Assembly: GCF_010122465.1 (NCBI RefSeq)
Contig: NZ_WLZY01000001.1
Coordinates: 806,001 to 870,000, forward strand
Length of the DNA: 64,000 nt
Source: Phytoactinopolyspora mesophila
GTDB lineage: Bacteria > Actinomycetota > Actinomycetes > Jiangellales > Jiangellaceae
Direction of reading: 5' to 3'
The notes beneath the pieces are model-generated. The model searched no databases. It saw only the letters and a program-made list of their open reading frames with translations, and was not told where the DNA came from. Made by a program: the position numbers and the translations under genes. Positions within the stretch are counted from its first letter, which is position 1; each line of letters opens with the position of its first letter. Positions 8,579 through 17,880 of the stretch are shown piece after piece.

Positions 8579-9739
8579 TCACCCTTCTCGCTTCTGATCC
8601 GGCCACGCCATCAGCTCCCGGTCAGGGGCAAAGGGCTCCAGGTCGAACGTGGATTTCCCGTCGGTGACGAGCTCGGCTCCCACTTCGCCGAACGCGGTGG
8701 CGTACTTGAATCCCAGCCCGGAGAACCCGCCGAGGATCACCACCCGGTCGGTGTTCTCCGCCCAGCCGGCAATCGGGCGATTGTCCGCGGTATAGCCGTC
8801 CATGTACGCCGAGACCCGGATCGGATCCGGGTGCAGGCCGGGCAGGTACTGCCGGATGATCTCGTTCAGGCCCCGCACTTCGTCGAGGCCCACCGTGCGG
8901 TCCAGCTGATCCGGATCGGGGACGATCTGTTTGAACGGACCCGTGGGCCCGGCCTTGACCAAGGCGCCGTCAACACTGGGGAACGCATAGAAACCGTCGT
9001 CCTCGGGGCGCAGCGTGATCGGGAACCGCTCAGGAGCGAAGGCCGCGGGATCGTCGGCTGCGTACCACACCTGGATCGGGCGGCGGACCTGGATCTTGCC
9101 GGCCAGCTGCGGCGCCAGCCGCTGCACCCATGGCCCGCCGGCCAGCACGACGTGCTGGTAGCGGTAACTGCGCTGCGCGGTGGTCACGGTGACGCCGTCG
9201 GCGTCGGGCTCCACGTGTGTGACCGGTGTGTGGGTGTGTACGACGGCGCCCAGCTCGGCCGCCCGCCGCGCGGCCGTCAGCACCGCGAGCTCCGGGCGCA
9301 GGAAACCCGCGTTGGGGTCGAGGACGCCGACGTCGCCCGGCCGCATCCGCTGTTGCGGGTACCGCCGCGCGACGTCCCGCTCGTCGAGCAGCTCGTGTTC
9401 CAGATCGAATGCGCGCACGGAATTCAGTACGTTGACGATGTGCGGTGCGTTCTCAGCTCCCAGCACCAGCTCGCCATTGAGGGTCAGCAACTCCCGGCCC
9501 GTCTCGGCCTCGAGCTGTTGCCAGAACGTCAACGACGCGGCGGCGAACGACACGTACACCGGTTCTCTGGGGCTGGTGCTCCGGAACATACGGGTCTCAC
9601 CACCCATGGCGCTTCGGTCGTGCGGCACGCCGTACTGGTCGAACCCATGCACCGCCAACCCGCGACCGGCCAGCCGCCACAACGCCATACTGCCGATCGA
9701 CCCGACTCCGATTACCGCCACATCCGCGTCAAAGCTCAC
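8579..9739 (-). CDS. FAD-dependent amine oxidase (sarcosine/N-methyltryptophan oxidase-like)
   Basis: A 386-residue DAO-superfamily flavoprotein. The Rossmann motif is VAVIGVGSIGSMALWRL near the N-terminus, followed by FDQYGVPHDRSAMGGETRMFR, typical of the monomeric sarcosine oxidase/SolA branch, and GGFSGLGFKYATAFGE near the C-terminus. In that branch a Cys in a C-M-Y-T-like motif carries FAD covalently; here the corresponding stretch reads SAYMDGYTADN with no Cys, so FAD is probably bound non-covalently. It is upstream of, and probably cotranscribed with, the threonine-synthase-like gene. The substrate is unknown, likely an N-methyl or secondary amino acid. Confidence 0.75.
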   Translation of the reverse strand: MSFDADVAVIGVGSIGSMALWRLAGRGLAVHGFDQYGVPHDRSAMGGETRMFRSTSPREPVYVSFAAASLTFWQQLEAETGRELLTLNGELVLGAENAPHIVNVLNSVRAFDLEHELLDERDVARRYPQQRMRPGDVGVLDPNAGFLRPELAVLTAARRAAELGAVVHTHTPVTHVEPDADGVTVTTAQRSYRYQHVVLAGGPWVQRLAPQLAGKIQVRRPIQVWYAADDPAAFAPERFPITLRPEDDGFYAFPSVDGALVKAGPTGPFKQIVPDPDQLDRTVGLDEVRGLNEIIRQYLPGLHPDPIRVSAYMDGYTADNRPIAGWAENTDRVVILGGFSGLGFKYATAFGEVGAELVTDGKSTFDLEPFAPDRELMAWPDQKREG

Positions 9740-9850
9740 GCCATCAACCTCTCATCCCTGCGCCGCCGCCGACGCAGTGGCTCGCCATCCACCACCGCTC
9801 GGCAGAACATCGACACGACATTGTCAGTGGCTATGACTATTGTTTGACAC

Positions 9851-11278
9851 ATGAGTTCGGACACGGTTGTGGAGATTGTCAACGCGGCGAAACAGCTCGC
9901 CGCGGTTGACACTGACAGCCTGTCCGATGACGACATCGTGACTGAGCTGGTGGCACTGCGCCGGCTAGCTGACGTAGCCGAGGCTGCTTACCTTCGCCGG
10001 TTGCGTACCTTCGACACCCGCAGACTCTCCGAGCAGCGTTCGGTGCTGTCCACCCGGTCCTGGGTGAAACATGAGCTACACGTGGCGCCGGCCGAAACCA
10101 GCCGGGTGCTGAACGTCGCCAAGAGACTGGTAGACCTGCCGGTCATCGAAGCCGCCCTGATCGCTGGTGACATCCGGCTGCCGCATGCCGCTGCCATCGC
10201 CGATGCTGCCGCTCTGCTCGGCACTGACGTGATTGCCGGCTGCCAAGACACTCTGGTGGCCGCGGCGAAAACCGACGACCCGACCCGGCTGCGCGCGGCA
10301 TTACGCGGGCTTGGCGCCGCGGTGGACAACAAGGACGCCGTGCGCCGAGCGCGGCGGCGGGACCAGGGCCGTTGGCTGGACATCGCGTCCACCTTCGACG
10401 GCGCCGTGGCGATCAACGGCATGCTCCCGGGTGACGACGAGGCCGGTTCCGTCGTTGCCACCGCGATCGACGCGCTGGCCAAGCCGTCTGGGCCGAATGA
10501 CGAGCGCACGCCGGCTCAACGCCGCGCCGATGCGCTGGTAGAGCTGTGCCGCCGCCAGCTCAACTCCGGCCTCCTGCCCACGCAGGGCGGCGAACCCACC
10601 CACGTCACGGTGGTCACCGACCTCGACACACTCGAAGCCAGCGCAGGCGGGTTCGGAGAGCTCCCTGACGGCAGCATCCTCCGCGGCGAGACTGTCCGAC
10701 GGCTCGCATGTGATGCGAAGGTCACGCGGATCATCGTTGACCCCAGCTCCCAGCCCTTGGACGTCGGGCGCGCCCAGCGCACACTCACCCCGGCGCAGCG
10801 CAAAGCGCTGCGGCTGCGCGACGGCGGCTGCCGTTTCCCCGGGTGCGATCGCCCGATCGAGTGGACCGACGCGCACCACCTATTGCACTGGGCACACGGT
10901 GGCTGTACCGATCTGGCCAACCTGATCAGTCTTTGCCGAAAACACCACACGGCCGTCCACGAGGGCGGCTGGAGCATCCTGTGTGTCGCACCCGGACGGT
11001 TCGTGTTCATCGACCCGGACGGCTGCCGACGCGACGAGGATCCGCCCGTCTCGACCAGCAGAGTGGTCCATCGACTCGTCGACGTCAGCGACACATCCGA
11101 AGGATCGCCGCGAGCCGGACCGGGAGCTGCAACCACCGCCGCTGCCAGCAGACGCGCACCCGAGCCCCGACGTGCCCCTAGTCCCGGAGCCGGCGATGCC
11201 GCCGGTCACGCATGCGCCGACGGGGAGGGTACCCACGAATCCGGCACCCACGCCGACGATGAATCCGACGCTGCCTGA
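9851..11278 (+). CDS. HNH endonuclease signature protein (DUF222, 13E12-type)
   Basis: A 475-residue protein with an N-terminal helical DUF222 domain and a C-terminal HNH module (RFPGCDRPIEWTDAHHLLHWAHGG, then NLISLCRKHHTAVHEGGW). The histidines, Asn and the Cys pairs of an HNH/zinc fold are intact. The last 90 residues are a low-complexity Ala/Pro/Ser/Asp-rich tail. The family is highly repeated in actinobacterial genomes and its role is unsettled; recombination or mobility-associated nuclease activity is a family-level guess. It stands alone and is divergent from the amine oxidase operon. Confidence 0.85.
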   Translation: MSSDTVVEIVNAAKQLAAVDTDSLSDDDIVTELVALRRLADVAEAAYLRRLRTFDTRRLSEQRSVLSTRSWVKHELHVAPAETSRVLNVAKRLVDLPVIEAALIAGDIRLPHAAAIADAAALLGTDVIAGCQDTLVAAAKTDDPTRLRAALRGLGAAVDNKDAVRRARRRDQGRWLDIASTFDGAVAINGMLPGDDEAGSVVATAIDALAKPSGPNDERTPAQRRADALVELCRRQLNSGLLPTQGGEPTHVTVVTDLDTLEASAGGFGELPDGSILRGETVRRLACDAKVTRIIVDPSSQPLDVGRAQRTLTPAQRKALRLRDGGCRFPGCDRPIEWTDAHHLLHWAHGGCTDLANLISLCRKHHTAVHEGGWSILCVAPGRFVFIDPDGCRRDEDPPVSTSRVVHRLVDVSDTSEGSPRAGPGAATTAAASRRAPEPRRAPSPGAGDAAGHACADGEGTHESGTHADDESDAA

Positions 11279-11400
11279 GCGCCCGTGCCTGCCGTACGGT
11301 CCGGAACAGTCTCCCAATGCGCGTCTGGGCGCCGTCCGATCTCAGGTTCGTCGCCGCGGCGTTCGACGCGGCGCTCAACCGGCCCTCAACGGCGGTGGGA

Positions 11401-12303
11401 TCACCTGGCTACGCCCGGCCGCGCGCCAGCAAACGTGACGCGGATCGAGTAGAGATCCCCGGCGGAGTTGGTGATGAACAGGTTGTTGCGCTTGGCCCCA
11501 CCGAAGGTGAGATTCGAGGCCGCTTCCGGCAGTCGCAACTTTCCGACGAGGGTGCCGTCCGGGTCGTAGCAGTGCAGGCCGTCCAGCGCCGCCGCCCAGA
11601 TACGCCCGAGATGGTCCAGCCGGATGCCGTCGAACCAGGACTCGGCGAACACATCGCCGCCGGATAGCTCGCCGTCGTCGCTCACCTCGAACACCCGCAT
11701 GTGCCGCCTACGGGTGTCGACGATGTACAGCCGGCTCTCATCGGCGGAGAAGGCAAGGCCGTTGGGACGGACGAAGTCGTCAGCGACGATCTCGATCTGA
11801 CCGGTAGCCGGATCGATCCGGTAGACATGATCGGCGCCGATCTCGCTCTCGGCCTCGATGCCTTCGTAGTACCCGGTGATGCCATATCGGGGATCGGTGA
11901 ACCAGATCGACCCGTCGGACCGGACCACGATGTCGTTCGGGCTGTTCAGCCGCTTTCCGTCGTATCGGTCCGCCAGTACGGTGACCGAGCCGTCGTGTTC
12001 GGTACGCGTCACCCGGCGGGCACCCTGCTCACACGTCAGCAGCCGGCCCTGCCGATCGATGGTATTGCCGTTGGCGTTTCCCGACGGCTCCCGGAAAACC
12101 CCGATGCTTCCCGTCGTCTCATCCCAGCGCAACAGCCGATCATTCGGAATGTCGCTCCACACGAGGTAACGGCCCGCTGGGAAATACACGGGCCCTTCGG
12201 TCTTCCGGCTACCGGAATGAAGGATCTCGACGTATTCATCTCCTCCGTAGGAAGCGAAACGGTCATCCAGGCTCTCGAAGTGAGCCTTGAATCTGTCGGT
12301 CAT
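11401..12303 (-). CDS. SMP-30/gluconolactonase/LRE-like lactonase
   Basis: A 300-residue six-bladed beta-propeller hydrolase. Metal-site landmarks are visible: Glu36 in RKTEGPVYF, Asn in RLNSPNDIVVRSDG and the ADESRLYIVDT strand with its Asp. No signal peptide is seen, so it is cytosolic. Such enzymes open sugar lactones made by sugar dehydrogenases, and two Gfo/Idh dehydrogenases are encoded a few kilobases away, although not in the same operon. The gene stands between the HNH gene (convergent) and a DUF998-like gene on the same strand. Confidence 0.85.
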   Translation of the reverse strand: MTDRFKAHFESLDDRFASYGGDEYVEILHSGSRKTEGPVYFPAGRYLVWSDIPNDRLLRWDETTGSIGVFREPSGNANGNTIDRQGRLLTCEQGARRVTRTEHDGSVTVLADRYDGKRLNSPNDIVVRSDGSIWFTDPRYGITGYYEGIEAESEIGADHVYRIDPATGQIEIVADDFVRPNGLAFSADESRLYIVDTRRRHMRVFEVSDDGELSGGDVFAESWFDGIRLDHLGRIWAAALDGLHCYDPDGTLVGKLRLPEAASNLTFGGAKRNNLFITNSAGDLYSIRVTFAGARPGVAR

Positions 12304-12346
12304 TCGATGCTCCGGCTGTTACGTCCTGCCCGATATGTATGCCTCA

Positions 12347-13102
12347 TCATCGGTGATCTTGACGCGATAAACCAGCGGGCGAACCTGCCTCGTGAGCACT
12401 CGGCCCATCACGTAGACGTTTGCGTCCACGCTCTTTCATCCCGAGCCGGATCAGGTGGATGGCGAGCATGCAGACCCAGATACACCCCACGACCACGATG
12501 GTTCGCTGCAGCGCGCCCACCCATTCGGCGAACTCCCCGGAGATCATCAGCACGAACAGCAGCAACGTGAGCATCCCGCTGGCCACCGACGGCAGCCGCA
12601 GGTAACGCCAACCGTCCCGCCGGCGCATGGCCCGCGACAACAGAAGCTGAGACGCACCGGCGAACATGAAGGTCGCGGCACTGGCGACGTCGTGCACCGC
12701 GTGATACCCGGAGATCTCCCCCAAGCTGACTCTGGCCGAGCAGTCCGGCAACTGGAGACCACAATCGTGGCGCATCGAGCCCGCCACCAGCACACCGAGC
12801 CCACTCAGCAAAACCCCGAACGAGGCGATGCGCCCGAGCGGATCGGGAAACGAATGGACTAGCCCGGCACCCAGCGACATGACCCCGATTCCGAACAGGA
12901 CCAATGCGGCGATCATGATCTCGGGGTTCGCCGCCCCGACGGCAGCCAGCGAACTGATGTAGTCGCTCCGGGGATCGTACTGATCTTGCACTCGGCCTGC
13001 GATCAGCCATCCAGCCGTGAAGACAAGCGCCCCGGCGATGGACGGCACCGCCAGCCACGATGACACTGCCTGCCGACGGGACCACTCCGACAACACCGCC
13101 AT
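12347..13102 (-). CDS. DUF998-like integral membrane protein
   Basis: A 251-residue protein with about six membrane segments. After the first one comes the family-like motif YDPRSDYISSLAAVG, and HDCG plus GYHAVHDVASAATFMFAGASQ in the middle of the chain, which match my memory of DUF998 proteins. The C-terminus is a short basic cytosolic tail. The function of the family is unknown. It precedes the lactonase gene on the same strand with a 43-bp gap, so cotranscription is possible but a functional link is not evident. Confidence 0.65.
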   Translation of the reverse strand: MAVLSEWSRRQAVSSWLAVPSIAGALVFTAGWLIAGRVQDQYDPRSDYISSLAAVGAANPEIMIAALVLFGIGVMSLGAGLVHSFPDPLGRIASFGVLLSGLGVLVAGSMRHDCGLQLPDCSARVSLGEISGYHAVHDVASAATFMFAGASQLLLSRAMRRRDGWRYLRLPSVASGMLTLLLFVLMISGEFAEWVGALQRTIVVVGCIWVCMLAIHLIRLGMKERGRKRLRDGPSAHEAGSPAGLSRQDHR

Positions 13103-13334
13103 AGTCAGTGCTCACCTTCCCTTGGGCCGTGCCGCATCCGCGCCGAGGCCGGATGTGGGCGCGATCCTGAGGGCATACCCAGGACGCAAAAATCACAAAC
13201 CAATAACGGCAAGATTACACATCCGCATCACGGTGGGGCATGGGAACAGCCGTGGCTCGCCGACACGGGTCTGCGGCCTTCGCCGTGAGTTGAACGCCGG
13301 CGTACCCGCCGCAGGGAGATGCCGGGCGTGCGGC

Positions 13335-13937
13335 TTACTGCTTGGACACCAGCTCTTCGACCTGACGAGCCAGGAGGTCGGCATCCGGTTCGGTGGGCAG
13401 CCCGATCACCATGACGCGCTTCGAGTGATCGCTGTAGACCGCGACTCCATGCCGCATCCAGTCGTAGAACCGGCCCATCAGGTAGTAGCCATCCGGGCCG
13501 CTGCGCGCAGGAGCCCTCCTCAGCGCGACGGTGTTCTCATCACTTCGCCGCAACCCGTGCCAGACGACCACCTCGACCCGGGTGACGTCGCCCAAGAGCA
13601 AGGCCCGCCGGCGGCGGAACGGCCGCGGCATGCCCAAGCGTCCTTCCACCAGCCGGTCGGGCCACAGCTCCCAGCGCCACGCGAGCTGGCCGATGAACAT
13701 CGGAAGAAAGACGACGACACTGAGCGGCACCACGAGTACGCCGACCAAGATCAGGCTCTCCCGCAAGCTGACGTCCGCCCAGTCCGAGGACAGCTCCATC
13801 TGGAGGGCAGCCGCGACGATTCCGGACAGCACCACGAACGTGACGGCGGCGAACCGGATCAGGTACATGACCGGATAGCGCCACGAGATGAACGCCCCAC
13901 CATGCGCGATCGGTACACCAGACACCTGCGGGCTCAT
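13335..13937 (-). CDS. Hypothetical membrane protein
   Basis: A 200-residue protein that I do not recognise. Two hydrophobic segments lie at about residues 25-47 and 60-85, followed by a roughly 110-residue soluble domain beginning ELWPDRLVEGRLGMPRPFRRRR, with a strand-rich pattern that resembles bacterial PH-like (bPH) membrane proteins. I chose ATG 13937 because a GGAG lies about 9 bases upstream; a longer form from 14009 is open but has an unlikely Cys-rich start. Confidence 0.55.
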   Translation of the reverse strand: MSPQVSGVPIAHGGAFISWRYPVMYLIRFAAVTFVVLSGIVAAALQMELSSDWADVSLRESLILVGVLVVPLSVVVFLPMFIGQLAWRWELWPDRLVEGRLGMPRPFRRRRALLLGDVTRVEVVVWHGLRRSDENTVALRRAPARSGPDGYYLMGRFYDWMRHGVAVYSDHSKRVMVIGLPTEPDADLLARQVEELVSKQ

Positions 13938-14056
13938 TACGCCGCACTCCTGTCCGTCCGCGATCGCGACAGAGGCATAGCGCCACGGACCGCTGCACGA
14001 TCGTTTCATTCCTCGCTAACACGCAGTTTAGCCGTGCGCGCTTCACGCTCTCTAGC

Positions 14057-14071
14057 GTTGACCAGGTCAAC
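14057..14071. promoter_or_regulatory. Palindromic operator-like site
   Basis: GTTGACCAGGTCAAC: perfect 7-bp inverted arms around a single A. The size and symmetry suit a dimeric GntR/FadR- or TetR-type repressor. It is upstream of the Gfo/Idh gene at 14246; which promoter it controls and by which protein is not known. Confidence 0.45.
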
Positions 14072-14166
14072 ACACGTGTTCGAAATCAGCCGGCGGAGTG
14101 GCCCGGCCGACGTTGGGCAGCAGCACCTCGTCGAAGACACCCTCGGTGCACGGCGTGGCCATCGCC

Positions 14167-14180
14167 GGATAACGCTTACC
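14167..14180. promoter_or_regulatory. Possible LacI-family operator
   Basis: GGATAACGCTTACC has partial dyad symmetry (TAA-CGC-TTA core) of the kind bound by LacI-family sugar repressors. It lies 66 bases before the ATG of the sugar dehydrogenase gene, a normal operator position. Symmetry is imperfect and no LacI gene is in the window. Confidence 0.3.
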
Positions 14181-14245
14181 ATGCTGGGGACCGGACGATT
14201 CGAATCCGGCGATCTGGCAGACAGCACAAGGACGGCAGAGCACAT

Positions 14246-15427
14246 ATGGATGCAGCTGAAGCAACCACGGTGGCGTTGATCGGTGTACGCGGCTTCGGCC
14301 AGAAGTACATGGAGCTGCTGACCAGCCCGGCACGTGCCGAACACGTCCGGATGGTCTCCGGTTGCGACATCGCGCCTGACGCGGCCGCGGATCTGCCACC
14401 ACAAGTGCCGTTCTACACCGACTTCCGAGCCATGTTGCGTGAGTGCCCCGCGGACGTGGTCATCGTCGCGACTCCCCCGCATCAGCACTTCGAGATGGCC
14501 CGCAGCGCACTCGAGGCGGGCAGCGATGTTCTCATGGAGAAGCCGCCCGTCGTGTCGTCCGCGGAACACACGGCTCTGCTCGACGTGTGCCGAAGCCGGC
14601 ACCGGGTGTGCCAGATCGGCTTTCAGAACCTGGTGGGCGCACCGATGCAGCGGCTACTCCAGCTCACGGCCGAAGGCCGGCTGGGCGAGATCCGCGACAT
14701 CGCCGTCACCGGCGCATGGATCCGTCGCGACAGCTACTACCGCCGATCGCGATGGGCCGGGCACCGCACACTCGACGGCGTGGTCGTGGCCGACGGCGCG
14801 GCCACCAACCCGTTCGCCCATGCGGTAATGAATGCCCTCGCGATTGCCGAGGCTGCCGATCCCGGCGCGGTGCCCGTTCGGATGGAGGTGGAGAGCTACC
14901 GCTGCCGCGACATCGCCACTGACGACACGATCAGCGCCCGGCTGGACCTCAGCGGTGGCCAGCGCATTCACATCGCTCTGACATTGTGTGCCGAAGAGTT
15001 CGCCGATCCGGTCGTCACCGTGCACGGAACCGGTGCGGTGGCCGAACTCGGCGCCACAGCCACCACACTCAGCGTTGACGGCGCGCCGGTCGAGCTCCCG
15101 GCGGACCGAGGCGAACCGCTCGACAATCTGCTGGCGCATCTCCGCGAAGGCTCCCCGTTGCTCGTTCCACTAACGCGAACGGCGGCGTTCACGTCGTTCG
15201 TCGAAAGCATGGTCACCTCCGCACCCCCACATCCGGTTCCCGCGGACGCGCTAGAGGTGCACGCCGACGACGACGGCCAGGACCGCAGAGTTGTCCTGCG
15301 CGGCATCAACGATGTCATCGCCGAGTCCGGCAGCGAGGCCAAGCTGTTCTCCGAGATCGGCGTGCCGTGGGCGCAACCCCCGGAGGCGATCCGGCTGGCT
15401 CAGCCCACCACTGTGCCGCGGCACTAG
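14246..15427 (+). CDS. Gfo/Idh/MocA-family oxidoreductase
   Basis: A 393-residue NAD(P)-dependent sugar or cyclitol dehydrogenase-like protein. The N-terminal Rossmann strand reads TVALIGVRGFGQKYMELL, with GVRGFG in place of a strict GxGxxG. The family Lys-Pro motif is present as SDVLMEKPPVVSS, and the alpha/beta C-terminal domain follows. The substrate is unknown. The stop codon overlaps that of the convergent second Gfo/Idh gene by 4 bases. The two proteins are clearly different members, not a recent duplication. Confidence 0.82.
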   Translation: MDAAEATTVALIGVRGFGQKYMELLTSPARAEHVRMVSGCDIAPDAAADLPPQVPFYTDFRAMLRECPADVVIVATPPHQHFEMARSALEAGSDVLMEKPPVVSSAEHTALLDVCRSRHRVCQIGFQNLVGAPMQRLLQLTAEGRLGEIRDIAVTGAWIRRDSYYRRSRWAGHRTLDGVVVADGAATNPFAHAVMNALAIAEAADPGAVPVRMEVESYRCRDIATDDTISARLDLSGGQRIHIALTLCAEEFADPVVTVHGTGAVAELGATATTLSVDGAPVELPADRGEPLDNLLAHLREGSPLLVPLTRTAAFTSFVESMVTSAPPHPVPADALEVHADDDGQDRRVVLRGINDVIAESGSEAKLFSEIGVPWAQPPEAIRLAQPTTVPRH

Positions 15428-16425
15428 GCGCTTGCCTGCTCCGCTGTGAGCTGGGCGGTGATCGACAGTTCCATCGCGGTGAAGTACATCTGCTGCGGAT
15501 TCGCCGTCTCGGTGCGATCGCGAACGTCGGCCATGAAGTCGTCGAAGAACGTCAGCGGCCGATTCGAGCAGTTGACGTAGTGCTCACCAGCGCCGTCGAC
15601 GAGGAACAGGTGGTCACCCCCAGCTCGCCCGGCGATATCGACGTTCTTCCGTAGCTCGATGTAGCCGTCCGTGCCCAGAACGGTGATGCGCCCGTCGCCC
15701 CAATCGGAGAGCCCGTCCGGTGTGAACCAGTCGACACGGACGTATCCTCGCGCGTGCGGGCCGCTCATCAGTACTTCGCCGAAGTCCTGCAGCTCGGGGT
15801 CGTCGGGATTGCCGTAGTTCCCGACCGACGCGGACACGATCTGCGCCGTGGTCGATCCGGTCAGGAAAAGGAACTGGTCGATCTGGTGCGATGCGATGTC
15901 AGTGAGGATGCCGCCGTAACGCTCGCGCTGGAAGAACCACGAGGGCCGCGTGCCGCGCCGGAGCCGATGTGGTCCGAGGCCGATAGTTTGCACGACGGTT
16001 CCGATAACGCCACCGGTGATCAACTCATGGGCCTCTGACGTGGCCCGGCTACCGAACCGCTCCCCGAAGTACACCGCCCAGATCCGGCCGGTTTCGGCCA
16101 CGGTCTTGCGCAGGTCGGCGATCTGCTCGTGCGTCGTCGCCGCCGGTTTGGCCGCGAGCACGTCCTTGCCCGCGTACATGGCATCGATGGCGACACCGGC
16201 CCGGTCGGCGGACACGCTCACGGTGACGATCACATCGATGTCAGGGGCGTCGTAGAACCGGCGCGCGTCGTCCACGATCGGGACGTCGGGAAAGGCCTGT
16301 GTGAACGCCGCGACTTGCGCGGGGTCCGCGGCGTATGCGCCGGCGCACTGCGCACCCGAGGAACGCAGGCCCCGCACCATGCCGTATACGTGATCGTGAT
16401 CCAGCCCGACAACTGCGAATTTCAT
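15424..16425 (-). CDS. Gfo/Idh/MocA-family oxidoreductase
   Basis: A 333-residue dehydrogenase-like protein. The N-terminal strand is MKFAVVGLDHDHVYGMVRGL, again with a degenerate dinucleotide loop, and the Lys-Pro element is GKDVLAAKPAATTHEQ. SHQIDQFLFLTG supplies the His-containing catalytic-region helix seen in the family. It begins 9 bases after the aldehyde dehydrogenase stop, so the two are cotranscribed and probably act on the same pathway: sugar or polyol oxidation followed by aldehyde oxidation. The substrate is not deducible. Confidence 0.82.
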   Translation of the reverse strand: MKFAVVGLDHDHVYGMVRGLRSSGAQCAGAYAADPAQVAAFTQAFPDVPIVDDARRFYDAPDIDVIVTVSVSADRAGVAIDAMYAGKDVLAAKPAATTHEQIADLRKTVAETGRIWAVYFGERFGSRATSEAHELITGGVIGTVVQTIGLGPHRLRRGTRPSWFFQRERYGGILTDIASHQIDQFLFLTGSTTAQIVSASVGNYGNPDDPELQDFGEVLMSGPHARGYVRVDWFTPDGLSDWGDGRITVLGTDGYIELRKNVDIAGRAGGDHLFLVDGAGEHYVNCSNRPLTFFDDFMADVRDRTETANPQQMYFTAMELSITAQLTAEQASA

Positions 16426-16434
16426 CGCACCTGT

Positions 16435-17880
16435 CTATCGCATCAGCCAGCGCGCTACGGCATCGGCCAGCCGGCCGTGTGGCGGATAGACCATACGCAG
16501 CGTGTCCGGCGTCATGGGTTTCGAGAGCACCGCACGTTCGTGGCTGAAGGTGCGGATCGAATGCTCCCCGTGGTACTGGCCGATGCCGCTGCCGCCGACG
16601 CCGCCGAATGGCAGTTCAGGCGCGCTGAGGTGCGCGACCGGCACGTTCACGCCGAGCGCGCCGCAGGAGACGCGCTGGGCGAATGCGCGGCGCACCATTC
16701 GGTTGGTGGTGAAAACGTAGGCCGCCAGTGGCTTCTCCCCCGAGCGGATGATCTCGATCGCGGCCTCGACGTCGGGCACTCGCAGGATCGGCAGGATGGG
16801 GCCGAAGATCTCTTCCCGCATGATGGGGTCGTCGGTGCTCACGTGGTCCAACACGGTGGGGGCAAGGTAGCGCCTCGCCCGGTCCGACTCGCCTCCGATC
16901 ACTACCGAAGCCACCTCGAGCATGGCGGTCAGCCGATCGAGGTTCTGCGCACTGAGCATCCGGGCGTAGTCCGGGCTGGAGGCCGGGTCGTCGCCGTAAA
17001 ACTGGCGGATCGACCGGCGCAGTGCGGGAACTAGGGCATCAGCGTCCGCGTCGGTGGTGAGCACGTAGTCGGGAGCGACGCAGCTCTGCCCGGCGTTGAG
17101 GAACTTGCCCCACGCGATCCGGTCGGCAGCTGTCTGAAGGTCCACCGTGCCATCCACCCATACCGGTGACTTTCCGCCGAGCTCCAGCGTCAGGGGGGTC
17201 AAGTGCCTGGCGGCAGCCTCCGCGACGATCCGGGCGACCCTCGCGCTTCCGGTGAAGAAGATGTAGTCGAAACGCTGCTCCAAGAGTTCCGCCGCTTCGT
17301 CCGGTCCGCCCTCGACCACCGCGACGGCGGCCGGATCGAGGTACCGCGGCAGCAGGTTCGCCAGCGCCGCGCTCGTGGCCGGGGCCTGTTCGCTGGGTTT
17401 GAGCACTACCGTGTTTCCGCTGGCGATCGCCCCCGCCAGCGGAACAAGAGCAAGCTGAACGGGGTAGTTCCACGGCGACACCACCAGAACAACACCCAGC
17501 GGCTCCCGAACTGTCCAGCCGCGGGCCGGCCACAGCCGCAGCGGAAGCCGATGACGCCGTGGTCTCAGCATGGCGCGAAGGTGCCGATTCAGGTAATTGG
17601 CTTCCGCGACCGCCATCCGTATCTCGGTCAGCCGCGATTCGGTTGCCGACTTACCCAGGTCGTCGCGTAGCGCCTGCTCCAGCACCACGGACTCCTCAGT
17701 GAGCATCCGCGCCAACGCAGCCAGCTGTTGGCGACGCCAGGCCAGCGCGCGGGTACCGCCGTCGTCGTAAAAGGCGCGCAGCCGGGCCACCGTGTCGCCC
17801 GGCACACCGTGGTCGGAGATCATCCGCTCCACCCATTCATCTGCCCTACCTTGCCATCTCTCCCCGTCCGCCTTACTCAC
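16435..17880 (-). CDS. Aldehyde dehydrogenase (ALDH3-like)
   Basis: A 481-residue NAD(P)-dependent aldehyde dehydrogenase. The cofactor-domain motif is SPWNYPVQLALVPLAGAI, the general-base Glu lies in LTLELGGKSP and the catalytic Cys in LNAGQSCVAPDYVL. The short N-terminus and the FFTGSARVARIV segment suit the class 3 branch. GTG 17880 overlaps the TGA of the upstream CPBP remnant (GTGA), which argues for this start; the longer frame to 18093 is antisense-like, Arg-rich and unlikely to be coding. It is cotranscribed with the Gfo/Idh gene downstream. Confidence 0.85.
   Translation of the reverse strand: MSKADGERWQGRADEWVERMISDHGVPGDTVARLRAFYDDGGTRALAWRRQQLAALARMLTEESVVLEQALRDDLGKSATESRLTEIRMAVAEANYLNRHLRAMLRPRRHRLPLRLWPARGWTVREPLGVVLVVSPWNYPVQLALVPLAGAIASGNTVVLKPSEQAPATSAALANLLPRYLDPAAVAVVEGGPDEAAELLEQRFDYIFFTGSARVARIVAEAAARHLTPLTLELGGKSPVWVDGTVDLQTAADRIAWGKFLNAGQSCVAPDYVLTTDADADALVPALRRSIRQFYGDDPASSPDYARMLSAQNLDRLTAMLEVASVVIGGESDRARRYLAPTVLDHVSTDDPIMREEIFGPILPILRVPDVEAAIEIIRSGEKPLAAYVFTTNRMVRRAFAQRVSCGALGVNVPVAHLSAPELPFGGVGGSGIGQYHGEHSIRTFSHERAVLSKPMTPDTLRMVYPPHGRLADAVARWLMR

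Larger units (their letters stand above)
13938..14245. other. Divergent intergenic region
   Basis: About 308 bases between the minus-strand membrane protein and the plus-strand Gfo/Idh gene. I see no coding signal. It contains two operator-like palindromes, listed separately at 14057-14071 and 14167-14180, consistent with regulated divergent promoters. Confidence 0.6.

Noticed and set aside
12408-13196. A 262-residue minus-strand frame overlapping the DUF998-like gene
   Set aside because: A shifted-frame shadow of the membrane-protein gene with no hydrophobic pattern of its own.
13335-14009. Longer form of the membrane protein starting at 14009
   Set aside because: The extra residues have a cysteine-rich, non-conserved look; ATG 13937 has a ribosome site and starts just before the first membrane segment.
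14190-14225. A TTCGAATCCGG stretch resembling a tRNA T-arm
   Set aside because: The flanking bases do not form the T stem, and no acceptor, D or anticodon arms can be folded upstream.
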